Assembly (NCBI GenBank): GCA_011391455.1
Contig: JAABQN010000078.1
Location: 1-7,744, forward strand
Source of the DNA: Nitrospiraceae bacterium
GTDB lineage: Bacteria; Nitrospirota; Nitrospiria; Nitrospirales; Nitrospiraceae
Reading direction: 5' to 3'
Length of the DNA: 7,744 nucleotides
A program made the translations under genes and the position numbers. Of the stretch, positions 1-5,812 are shown in pieces (the stretch's first letter is position 1; each line of letters starts with the position of its first letter). The notes under the pieces were generated by a model. It was not told the origin of the DNA. It saw only the letters and a list, made by a program, of their open reading frames with translations, and did no database searches.

Positions 1-2757
1 GTCTTGCCCAGTGAGGTGCTCCTCCAGCGCGTCGGTGACGACTTGATTCTCGGATTCGAAGGCACGACGGATCAGCTGACCGTGCAGTCGCACTTTGCCT
101 CAGTCTTCGTGCAATTCTTGAACTTTCAAGGTCGGGTTCTCCCGACGTATCAACTTGAGCAGATCCAGTTCGCCGATGGCACTGTGTGGGACCCCGCGGC
201 CATTACCAATGTCATGACCAGCCAGATCACGGATCTCATCGGCACCGAAGCGGCGGACATCCTTCGTGGGAACGCCCGTGCCAATTGGATTCAGGGGCTC
301 GGCGGGAACGACTGGTTGGAGAGTTTTGGGGGCGACGACCTGCTCAATGGCGGCACAGGGAACGATACCCTCCTCGGCGGCGATGGGTCTGACACCTATC
401 TCTTTACTCGAGGAGATGGCGCCGACGTTCTGGAAGATGGCAATTGGGTCGGGAGCGATCTCAACACCATCCAATTCTCCGCCTCAATCACACCCTCTGA
501 TCTCACCGTACAAGGCACCACGAGCGGAAATCTTATTCTTCACATCAATGGAACCAGCGATCAACTCACGTTGGACTCCTACCTTGACGATCCAGATTAT
601 CGAGCGTACCAGCTCACGTTTTCCGATGGCACCACATGGGATACGTCCGAAATCATGAGCCGTGCGACGGGCATCACACGAGTTGGAACAGCTTTCAATG
701 ACAACTTGTCCGGCACCCCCCTGAACGATTCGCTGTTTGGGCTGGGGGGGAACGATATCCTCTGGGGCGATGCCGGAGCGGATCTCCTCAATGGAGGACC
801 AGGCCACGACACCTACTACTTCGAACTCGGCAATGGGGTCGAGACGATTGAGGACACCGCGCTTTCTGAAGAGGGGAATCGCATTGAGTTTGCTCCAGAC
901 ATCTCTGTGGCAGACCTCCACGCGACCCAAGAGGGAAATGTGCTGACCATTTCCATCGGTTCTGGTGGGGATGCCTTGCGGCTGCTGAACTTCGATCCGA
1001 CCGGGACCAACGGTTCACTGGTCGTTGAGACGATTATCTTTGCCGATGGCAGCACGACGAATCTGGTCGATCTCTTGTCACCCACCGTCAACCATGAGCC
1101 AACGGTAGCCACTCCGCTCGCGGATCAGACGGTGCCGGAGGATGCGCTGTTCAGTGTCGTCCTGCCTGCGAATACGTTTGCCGATGAGGATGCCGGCGAT
1201 GTCCTGACACTGAGCGCCAGCCTCGCCGATGGCACGGCGTTGCCGACCTGGCTGACCTTCGATGCCGTGACAGCCACATTTAGCGGTACACCGGATGACG
1301 CGCAGGTGGGCAGCCTTGATCTTCGTGTTATCGCCACGGATCAGGATAACCTGACCGTGTCCGATGTCTTTACCCTCACCGTGACAAACGTGAATGAGGC
1401 GCCAACGGTGGCAAATCCACTGGTCGATCAGAACACGCAGGAAGCCGTGGCCTTCAGCTTCATTGTCCCACTCGGTACCTTTGCCGATGTGGATGCGAGC
1501 GACACGCTGCTGTACAGCGCGACTCTCGCCAATGGAACAAGCTTGCCAACTTGGCTCAGCTTCAATCCCACGACCCGGACCTTCAGCGGCACCCCTCAAG
1601 GCACCGACGTGGGCCAGATTGATGTGCGACTGACGGCTACCGATACCGGCAACCTGAGTGCGTCAGACATCTTGACGTTGACCATCGCCCCCAGCGGCGG
1701 GACTGCCGGGAACGATACTGTGATCGGCACGAGCGGCAATGACCTGCTGGACGGACTGGCCGGCGACGATGTGTTGCGTGGGCTGTCCGGCAACGACACC
1801 CTCATCGGCGGGGCGGGCAACGATCTATTAGATGGTGGCCCAGGATCGGACACAATGACCGGCGGGGCTGGGAACGATGTCTATGTCATTGGCACGGGCG
1901 ATACGGTCGTCGAAGGCTCCGCGGCCGGAACGGATATCGTGCTCAGCGATGTGACCACGACGCTCAGCGCGAACATTGAACTCCTGGGCCTGACGGGCAG
2001 TGTTGCCATCAATGGCACGGGTAACAGCCTGAACAATGTAGTCACCGGCAACAATGCTGCGAACGTCCTTGATGGCGGGACCGGAGCCGATATCCTGGCT
2101 GGACTCGATGGCAACGATACCTATCTCGTGGACAGCACGGGCGATACCGTGATCGAGTTGGCGAACAACGGCACGGACCTCGTGCGAAGTTCCGTGACCT
2201 ATACTCTGGCCACCAACGTCGAGAACCTGACGCTGACCGGCACGGCAGCCGTCAACGGCACCGGCAATAGCTTGAACAATACGATGACCGGCAACAGCGC
2301 GAACAATACACTCAGCGGCGCCAATGGGAACGATACCCTTCGTGGCGGTCTGGGGAACGACACCGTAAATGGCGGCAGTGGCAACGATATCTTCCAGTTT
2401 GGCCGCGGCGACGGGCAGGATCTGGTGCAGGACAACAGCGGGACGGACGATAAGATCCTCTACGATGCTGGGATCACTCCGCTCGATCTTGTCGTCAGCC
2501 GCCAAGTCAACAACCTGCGTGTGACGATTCACGGATCATCCGATCACATCACGGTGCAGAATTGGTATGTCGGCACGGTCAATCGGACGGAGACCATTGA
2601 GGCCGGCAATGGCCAAACGCTCCTGAGATCACAAGTCGATCAATTGATTCAAGCAATGGCCGGATTCACACAACAGACCGGCCTTACCTGGGATCAGGCG
2701 ATCGATCAACAACCTCAGCAAGTGCAGACCGTTTTGGCCGCGAGCTGGCAGGGTTAA
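1..2757 (+). CDS. RTX calcium-binding adhesin-like protein, type I secretion substrate (5' partial)
   Basis: The reading frame is open to the left edge, so this is the C-terminal 918 codons of a larger gene. The TTG at 4 lies inside a module and is not a convincing start. Numbering from that codon: haemolysin-type calcium-binding-related modules at about 1-67, 150-220 and 290-358 (motifs such as FADGTVWD and DQLTVQSHF); GD-rich RTX nonapeptides (GGxGxDxL) at about 79-146, 226-285, 566-633 and 763-812; two tandem cadherin/Ig-like domains at 366-465 and 467-564 (LPTWLTF, FSGTP); two repeats containing NGTGNSLNN at about 642-775; and a last calcium-related module running into a C-terminus of the usual family type (LIQAMAGFTQ). 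No cysteine is visible. By family knowledge, RTX repeats bind calcium and fold after export through a type I channel, giving surface or secreted adhesins or enzymes. I see no catalytic domain in the visible part. The gene is followed by a broken ABC exporter remnant, so its own export route is in doubt. Confidence 0.9.
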   Translation, partial: VLPSEVLLQRVGDDLILGFEGTTDQLTVQSHFASVFVQFLNFQGRVLPTYQLEQIQFADGTVWDPAAITNVMTSQITDLIGTEAADILRGNARANWIQGLGGNDWLESFGGDDLLNGGTGNDTLLGGDGSDTYLFTRGDGADVLEDGNWVGSDLNTIQFSASITPSDLTVQGTTSGNLILHINGTSDQLTLDSYLDDPDYRAYQLTFSDGTTWDTSEIMSRATGITRVGTAFNDNLSGTPLNDSLFGLGGNDILWGDAGADLLNGGPGHDTYYFELGNGVETIEDTALSEEGNRIEFAPDISVADLHATQEGNVLTISIGSGGDALRLLNFDPTGTNGSLVVETIIFADGSTTNLVDLLSPTVNHEPTVATPLADQTVPEDALFSVVLPANTFADEDAGDVLTLSASLADGTALPTWLTFDAVTATFSGTPDDAQVGSLDLRVIATDQDNLTVSDVFTLTVTNVNEAPTVANPLVDQNTQEAVAFSFIVPLGTFADVDASDTLLYSATLANGTSLPTWLSFNPTTRTFSGTPQGTDVGQIDVRLTATDTGNLSASDILTLTIAPSGGTAGNDTVIGTSGNDLLDGLAGDDVLRGLSGNDTLIGGAGNDLLDGGPGSDTMTGGAGNDVYVIGTGDTVVEGSAAGTDIVLSDVTTTLSANIELLGLTGSVAINGTGNSLNNVVTGNNAANVLDGGTGADILAGLDGNDTYLVDSTGDTVIELANNGTDLVRSSVTYTLATNVENLTLTGTAAVNGTGNSLNNTMTGNSANNTLSGANGNDTLRGGLGNDTVNGGSGNDIFQFGRGDGQDLVQDNSGTDDKILYDAGITPLDLVVSRQVNNLRVTIHGSSDHITVQNWYVGTVNRTETIEAGNGQTLLRSQVDQLIQAMAGFTQQTGLTWDQAIDQQPQQVQTVLAASWQG
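1099..1698 (+). repeat. Tandem duplicated cadherin/Ig-like (CADG/He_PIG) domains inside the RTX gene
   Basis: Two domains of about 100 residues lie head to tail with an offset of 303 bases (101 codons): the first begins PTVATPL at 1099, the second PTVANPL at 1402. Shared landmarks in the same order are FADxDAxD, LPTWLxF, TFSGTP, VGxxDxR and ATDxxNL. This fits the dystroglycan-type cadherin-like / putative Ig family, usually spacer or adhesive modules in surface proteins. The copies have diverged at the protein level, so the duplication is not recent. Confidence 0.8.
1699..1905 (+). repeat. Main RTX nonapeptide block (calcium-binding beta-roll)
   Basis: About seven successive nonapeptide-like units of the GGxGNDxL type are visible (for example SGNDLLDGL, AGDDVLRGL, SGNDTLIGG, AGNDLLDGG, AGNDVYVIG). 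Such units form a parallel beta-roll with a calcium ion in each turn. This is the densest of four blocks. The others lie at about 238-441, 682-858 and 2290-2442. Confidence 0.85.
1927..2340 (+). repeat. Two copies of an ~81-codon TGT/NGTGNSLNN-containing module
   Basis: The stretch starting GTDIVLSDVTTTL at 1927 aligns without gaps to the stretch starting GTDLVRSSVTYTL at 2170, with about 35 of 57 residues identical by eye and an exact shared NGTGNSLNN. The period is 243 bases. Modules of this kind (SVTYTL, NVENLTLTG) are frequent in bacterial RTX proteins between nonapeptide blocks. The second copy runs directly into the last RTX block. Confidence 0.75.
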
Positions 2758-2820
2758 GCGTGAATCGCTAAACTCGAAACACACCCTTCGAACTTTGCAT
2801 GGCAGTCTAATGCGAAACTC

Positions 2821-3158
2821 TGCGGACAGGATCGGGTGGGGCAATGTGTCTCCGATACGGACCTCCTTCGTGCGACGAAACACCTCGGGATGAAGGCCGA
2901 CCTGCGCAAGTCCGAGTGGGCCTCGCTTCCTGGGACCCCTTTCCTGTCTTTGTGATTGCCCATCGATCAAGTACGGTGCGACCGGCGCAACGGATTTACG
3001 TGAATGAGAAATGCGAGATGGTCGAACATGGCTCACATGAAAAGTTGCTGCGCATGACGGGGTTCTATGCCAGGCTGCACTCGCTTCAGAATGGCTCTAC
3101 AGTAAGAAAAGGCGCTGCGTCACGGGGTAAAAGTGGTATATGCCTACTATCTAAATAA
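2821..3158 (+). pseudogene. Remnant of a type I secretion ABC exporter (HlyB/LapB-like), internally deleted and frameshifted
   Basis: Two pieces of one family lie side by side in different frames. In the frame of the RTX gene, 2821-2952 reads DTDLLRATKHLGMKAD followed by EWASLPGTPF. This resembles the non-proteolytic C39-like N-terminal domain of RTX exporters (family pattern LLRAAKxLGLKA, then W-x2-L, then TPLPAI). That frame stops at 2953-2955. In the third frame, 2946-3100 reads VFVIAHRSST, then RIYVNEKCEMVEHGSHEKLL and FYARLHSLQ, which is the H-loop histidine (codon 2961-2963) and the extreme C-terminus of the ATPase domain, ending at a stop at 3156. The membrane domain, Walker A, Q-loop, signature motif and Walker B are all absent. 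A whole exporter of this class is roughly 700 residues, so about 600 are missing. There is no plausible start codon or ribosome site ahead of the first piece. It lies 63 bases after the RTX stop, the position where an exporter gene would be expected. A 104-codon open frame (2844-3158) crosses the second piece but its first half is out of frame and meaningless. Confidence 0.8.
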
Positions 3159-3518
3159 GTCATCTAACACATGATATTTTAGAATTAAACTAACGTGTTC
3201 ATTGCGTTACAAGACCGGCACAGAAACTTCATGACGAATATGGATTTTCGGATTCCTGACACATTTTGCTAAGTCAGATTCTTTCAATACTATGCTTCGC
3301 CCAAAGTTTTTCTATACAATTATCTGAGCGTCGGTTTGACCTAGCCGTAATCCACTCGACAATTTGCAGTGACTTCTCTGTGATGTCTGAGATTTGACCA
3401 GCAGATATCCTTCTCTCCGTTGAAATCTTCGGCCTACGAGGGTAGTGTGGGTCACCGTGCGTGATTTACCTATGAGTTTACATAATCGTTCTTATCGGAC
3501 ATAAGAGGTTCTTGATTT
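3159..3518. other. AT-rich intergenic spacer, no gene recognised
   Basis: These 360 bases are visibly richer in A and T than the genes on either side and hold no reading frame that I can recognise as protein. A modest hairpin (CTGAC at 3256-3260 with GTCAG at 3273-3277) is present but has no terminator T-run. Several -10-like hexamers occur (TACAAT at 3315, CATAAT at 3481), none with a well-spaced -35 box. The spacer probably carries the promoter of the gene at 3519, but I cannot place it. Confidence 0.5.
3503..3508 (+). promoter_or_regulatory. Ribosome binding site for the RCK_C protein
   Basis: AAGAGG lies 10 bases before the ATG at 3519. The spacing is slightly long but acceptable, and it supports that start. 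No other ATG, GTG or TTG in the frame has a better site nearby. Confidence 0.5.
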
Positions 3519-4151
3519 ATGTCACTTGAACTGCTCGGACGCATACAACAAGAACTGTCGATCACCGGCACTGCAATCCATGAAACCGTTCTTGCCATTG
3601 CCGAACGTGCTAACCGCAAAGCCCAAGTCTTCCGATTGCACAGCCAGGCGTCGAGTTTGCTCAATCAGATCGAACAGGTTCACGGAGAACTCGGACGTCA
3701 AATTGCTGCGCTCTGTGCGAAACGCCCACCGTTCAGCCATGAGTCAATTGTGTCCTCTAATCAGTTGGCAGATTTTCTCAGTCAGGCTGGCGACCGCGTG
3801 CAGCATTTTAAACGAGCGCTGCTCAGCGTCGACAGCCAAATACGTGAGATCAAATTGGAAACGATCCACCACGAGCTCCTCACCCTGCAACAGGATTTGA
3901 GTCTTCGCGCGGCGGCCATCGAACGGTTCCATATCGTCCAAGGATCACCGATCGTTGGGAGGACATTTGCGGAGATAATATTGCCTGCATCGGTTCGTCT
4001 CGTCACGGTCCTGCGTGGGCCATTTCTGGTACCACCAGACAATGCCCTGGCACTTCGCACCGACGATGTCCTGGTCATGATCGGATTGCAGGAGGATCTC
4101 GCGCTGTTTGCCTCAGAATTTACCCAAGCTCGGAGCGCCAAGCCGGGCTAA
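3519..4151 (+). CDS. RCK_C (TrkA_C)-domain protein with helical N-terminus
   Basis: The protein has 210 residues. Residues about 1-130 are polar, rich in Leu, Gln, Glu and Arg, and look almost wholly helical, probably coiled coil (heptad-like stretches around 45-70 and 90-130). There is no signal peptide and no membrane segment. Residues about 137-203 match an RCK_C/TrkA_C domain: FHIVQGSPIVGRTFAEI, then VLRGPFLVPP, then LRTDDVLVMIGLQEDLALF. In that family these strands form a dimeric ligand-binding fold that regulates potassium channels, Trk uptake, or cation/proton antiporters, and binds cations or nucleotides such as cyclic di-AMP. A TrkA_N (Rossmann, GxGxxG) domain is absent, and no transporter gene lies in the window, so the partner is unknown. 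Acidic and basic residues are mixed in the helical part, which could serve as an oligomerisation or partner-binding arm. The domain call is firm; the physiological role is inference. It stands alone, with large spacers on both sides. Confidence 0.8.
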   Translation: MSLELLGRIQQELSITGTAIHETVLAIAERANRKAQVFRLHSQASSLLNQIEQVHGELGRQIAALCAKRPPFSHESIVSSNQLADFLSQAGDRVQHFKRALLSVDSQIREIKLETIHHELLTLQQDLSLRAAAIERFHIVQGSPIVGRTFAEIILPASVRLVTVLRGPFLVPPDNALALRTDDVLVMIGLQEDLALFASEFTQARSAKPG

Positions 4152-4163
4152 ATGAGTGTTTTG

Positions 4164-4283
4164 AGTTCTGAGTTTTGAGTTTTTGGTTCTGGGTGAGAGG
4201 CGGACGGAAAAAGCGGAACGGGCAGGACGGACGATGGTTCGAGGTCCGAAGTTCGAGGTTATTGGAACTTAGAACTCAGAACT
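4164..4283. repeat. Dispersed inverted and direct repeats in the spacer before the protease gene
   Basis: An 18-base segment at 4164-4181 (beginning AGTTCTGAGTT) is the reverse complement of 4266-4283 at 16 of 18 positions, with about 84 bases between. Within the loop, TTCGAGGT occurs twice (4238-4245, 4252-4259). The left arm itself is built of degenerate GAGTTyTGAGTTtTGAGTT units. The composition is low-complexity and unlike neighbouring coding DNA. I associate this style of intergenic repeat with Nitrospira genomes. It could fold as a long-range stem in RNA, end transcription of the upstream gene weakly, or be a non-autonomous repeat element. Confidence 0.55.
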
Positions 4284-4285
4284 TT

Positions 4286-4308
4286 GTGTCGCGCTTGTCG
4301 CGCGCCAC
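4286..4308 (+). other. GC-rich stem-loop just ahead of the protease ribosome site
   Basis: GTGTCGCGC (4286-4294) pairs with GCGCGCCAC (4300-4308) at 8 of 9 positions around a five-base loop TTGTC. It ends 5 bases before the GAGAGGG ribosome site. No T-run follows, so it is not a standard intrinsic terminator. As an RNA leader hairpin it could stabilise the mRNA or influence initiation of the downstream stress protease, but it does not obviously cover the ribosome site. Confidence 0.5.
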
Positions 4309-4313
4309 TCCGT

Positions 4314-4320
4314 GAGAGGG
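4314..4320 (+). promoter_or_regulatory. Ribosome binding site deciding the protease start
   Basis: GAGAGGG lies 6 bases before the ATG at 4327. The in-frame GTG at 4312 would overlap this site and has no purine-rich sequence ahead of it. I therefore prefer ATG 4327, which also begins a clean signal peptide. Confidence 0.7.
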
Positions 4321-4326
4321 TACAGG

Positions 4327-5709
4327 ATGACTCGCATGTTACCAATCCTTATCAGCCTCGCGTTCTTAGCCTTGCTTGATATCCACTCGGTCGCCGCCAC
4401 TGAACCAGCCGCACTCAAATCCAACGACTCACCGGGCCTCCGCCTGCTGGAAGAAATTCAAACTGTCATCACTGACCTGGCCGAATCGGCAAAACCCTCT
4501 GTCGTGAATCTCATTCCCCTGTCCGGACCAGGGCGAGGGCTTGCGCTTTCGCAGGAACGGGCTCCCAATGCTGTAGCATCAGGTTCAGGCATCATCATCG
4601 ATCCTGACGGATACATCATCACGAACAACCATGTCATCGGCGATGCAACGGAAATCGAGGTTCGCTTTTCTGATAAGTCGAAGCTGATTGCGCAGGTTGT
4701 CGGGAAGGATCTCGATACCGACTTAGCCCTCCTCAAGGTAAGCGCTGACCATCCATTTCCAAGCGCAAGATTCGGGGATTCATCGGCCGTGCGAGTTGGC
4801 CAATGGGTGCTCGCCGTGGGAAGTCCGTTCGGACTCGATCGGACAGTCACGCTCGGCGTTGTGAGCGGGATCGGCCGGGAGAACATCAATCTCTCGCGCT
4901 ACGAAAACTTCATTCAGACGGACGCGTCGATCAATCCCGGCAACTCGGGAGGCCCGCTCTTCAATCTGCGCGGGGAAATCATCGGTATCAATACCGCCAT
5001 CATTAACTTCGCCCAAGGAATCGGTTTTGCGATTCCCTCCAACATGGCCAAGCAAGTGATTCAACAATTGCTGACGCAGGGACGGGTAACCAGGGGTTGG
5101 CTAGGTGTCGGCATCCAACCGCTCACGGTGGAATTGGCCAGCAAGTTCGGCGTCAAGGAGGGCGAAGGGGTGCTGGTCAATGAAGTCTTTGAAAGAGATC
5201 CAGCGGCGGCAGCCGGCATCAAACCCGGCGACATCTTGACCCATATCGACGGCATTATGATCGACACGCCGAACCGCCTCTCTCGCGTCGTAGCGGGATT
5301 GCTCCCTGGCTCGACGGCAAAAGTTGAGATCGTCCGAGATCAGCAGCGTCTGGTGCTGGACGTCTCCCTCAGAGAACGCCCTGAGCAAGCCGTGATCGCC
5401 TCGCTCCCTCAGCCACGCGCTGAAGTCAAACTGGGATTCGATGTGCAAAATCTTACGCCTGGTCTTGCCGATAAATTCAAACTGCAGGAAAGCCGGGGCG
5501 CGCTCATTAGCAAAGTGGAGCCTGGAAGCCTCGCCCAATCAGAAGGCCTTCACGAAGGTGATCTCATCAAGGAAGTGAATCGTGTCGACGTGGGATCGGT
5601 CGGAGAATTCAGCAGTGCGATCTCCAAAGTCCGGCGGGGCGAGACCATCCTGCTCCGTGTGCTGAGAGAAACCCGCGCGTTCTACGTGGTGCTCAAATCG
5701 ACAGACTAG
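4327..5709 (+). CDS. degP: Periplasmic serine endoprotease of the DegP/DegQ (HtrA, Do) family
   Basis: From ATG 4327 the product has 460 residues, the normal size for DegP/DegQ. Residues 1-24 form a signal peptide (basic MTR, hydrophobic core, likely cut after SVAA), so the protein works in the periplasm. The trypsin-like domain carries a complete triad: His102 in TNNHVIG, Asp132 in DTDLALLK and Ser207 in GNSGGPL. PDZ1 covers about 256-345 (RGWLGVGIQPL, then AAAAGIKPGDILTHIDG) and PDZ2 about 368-458 (KLGFDVQNL, then AQSEGLHEGDLIKEVN). Family members degrade or refold misfolded envelope proteins as ring- or cage-shaped oligomers, with the PDZ domains sensing substrate. There is no transmembrane anchor after the signal. 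DegP, DegQ and MucD cannot be told apart from sequence reading alone. The frame could formally begin at GTG 4312, but the ribosome site argues against that. The gene is transcribed alone, opposed by the gene to its right. A GC-rich leader hairpin precedes it. Confidence 0.92.
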   Translation: MTRMLPILISLAFLALLDIHSVAATEPAALKSNDSPGLRLLEEIQTVITDLAESAKPSVVNLIPLSGPGRGLALSQERAPNAVASGSGIIIDPDGYIITNNHVIGDATEIEVRFSDKSKLIAQVVGKDLDTDLALLKVSADHPFPSARFGDSSAVRVGQWVLAVGSPFGLDRTVTLGVVSGIGRENINLSRYENFIQTDASINPGNSGGPLFNLRGEIIGINTAIINFAQGIGFAIPSNMAKQVIQQLLTQGRVTRGWLGVGIQPLTVELASKFGVKEGEGVLVNEVFERDPAAAAGIKPGDILTHIDGIMIDTPNRLSRVVAGLLPGSTAKVEIVRDQQRLVLDVSLRERPEQAVIASLPQPRAEVKLGFDVQNLTPGLADKFKLQESRGALISKVEPGSLAQSEGLHEGDLIKEVNRVDVGSVGEFSSAISKVRRGETILLRVLRETRAFYVVLKSTD

Positions 5710-5713
5710 CCCG

Positions 5714-5792
5714 GTCTGTCTGGTTGGTCTGGTCTATCTGGTTAGTTTCGTTGAACCAAACACACGAGATAGACCGAATAGACCAGACAGAC
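5714..5792. repeat. Long imperfect inverted repeat between convergent genes (possible bidirectional terminator)
   Basis: Arms of 35 bases, 5714-5748 and 5758-5792, pair at about 27 of 35 positions around a 9-base loop. The perfect cores are an 11-bp outer stem (5714-5724 with 5782-5792) and a 9-bp inner stem (GGTCTATCT with AGATAGACC). Each arm is itself a run of degenerate TCTGG/TCTRT units, so the hairpin appears to be assembled from short tandem repeats. It sits 4 bases after the protease stop and 20 bases from the stop of the opposing gene, where it could end transcription from both sides. There is no long T-tract on either strand, so an intrinsic terminator role is unproven. Confidence 0.65.
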
Positions 5793-5812
5793 TGAACAGA
5801 CCAGATGTTCGT

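Noticed and set aside
1828..2532. A 234-codon open frame on the minus strand inside the RTX gene
   Set aside because: It is a by-product of the repetitive GC-rich GD-codon pattern of the sense gene. It has no recognisable domain and no ribosome site, and similar antisense frames occur throughout the RTX region.
2755..2776. Small hairpin AGCG-TGAAT-CGCT across the end of the RTX gene as a terminator
   Set aside because: The stem is only about 4 strong pairs and no T-run follows.
2844..3158. A 104-codon open frame that could be called a small hypothetical gene
   Set aside because: Only its second half resembles protein (the ABC ATPase tail); the first half is out of frame relative to the C39-like piece. 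It has no ribosome site. It is better described as part of a pseudogene.
3313..3486. Promoter-like hexamers TACAAT (3315-3320) and CATAAT (3481-3486), plus TTGACC at 3336 and 3394
   Set aside because: None of the pairs combines a good -35 and -10 box at 16-18 base spacing, and AT-rich spacers produce such hexamers by chance.
4312..4326. GTG at 4312 as the start of the protease
   Set aside because: The purine-rich ribosome site lies downstream of this codon, while ATG 4327 has ideal spacing and begins a cleaner signal peptide.
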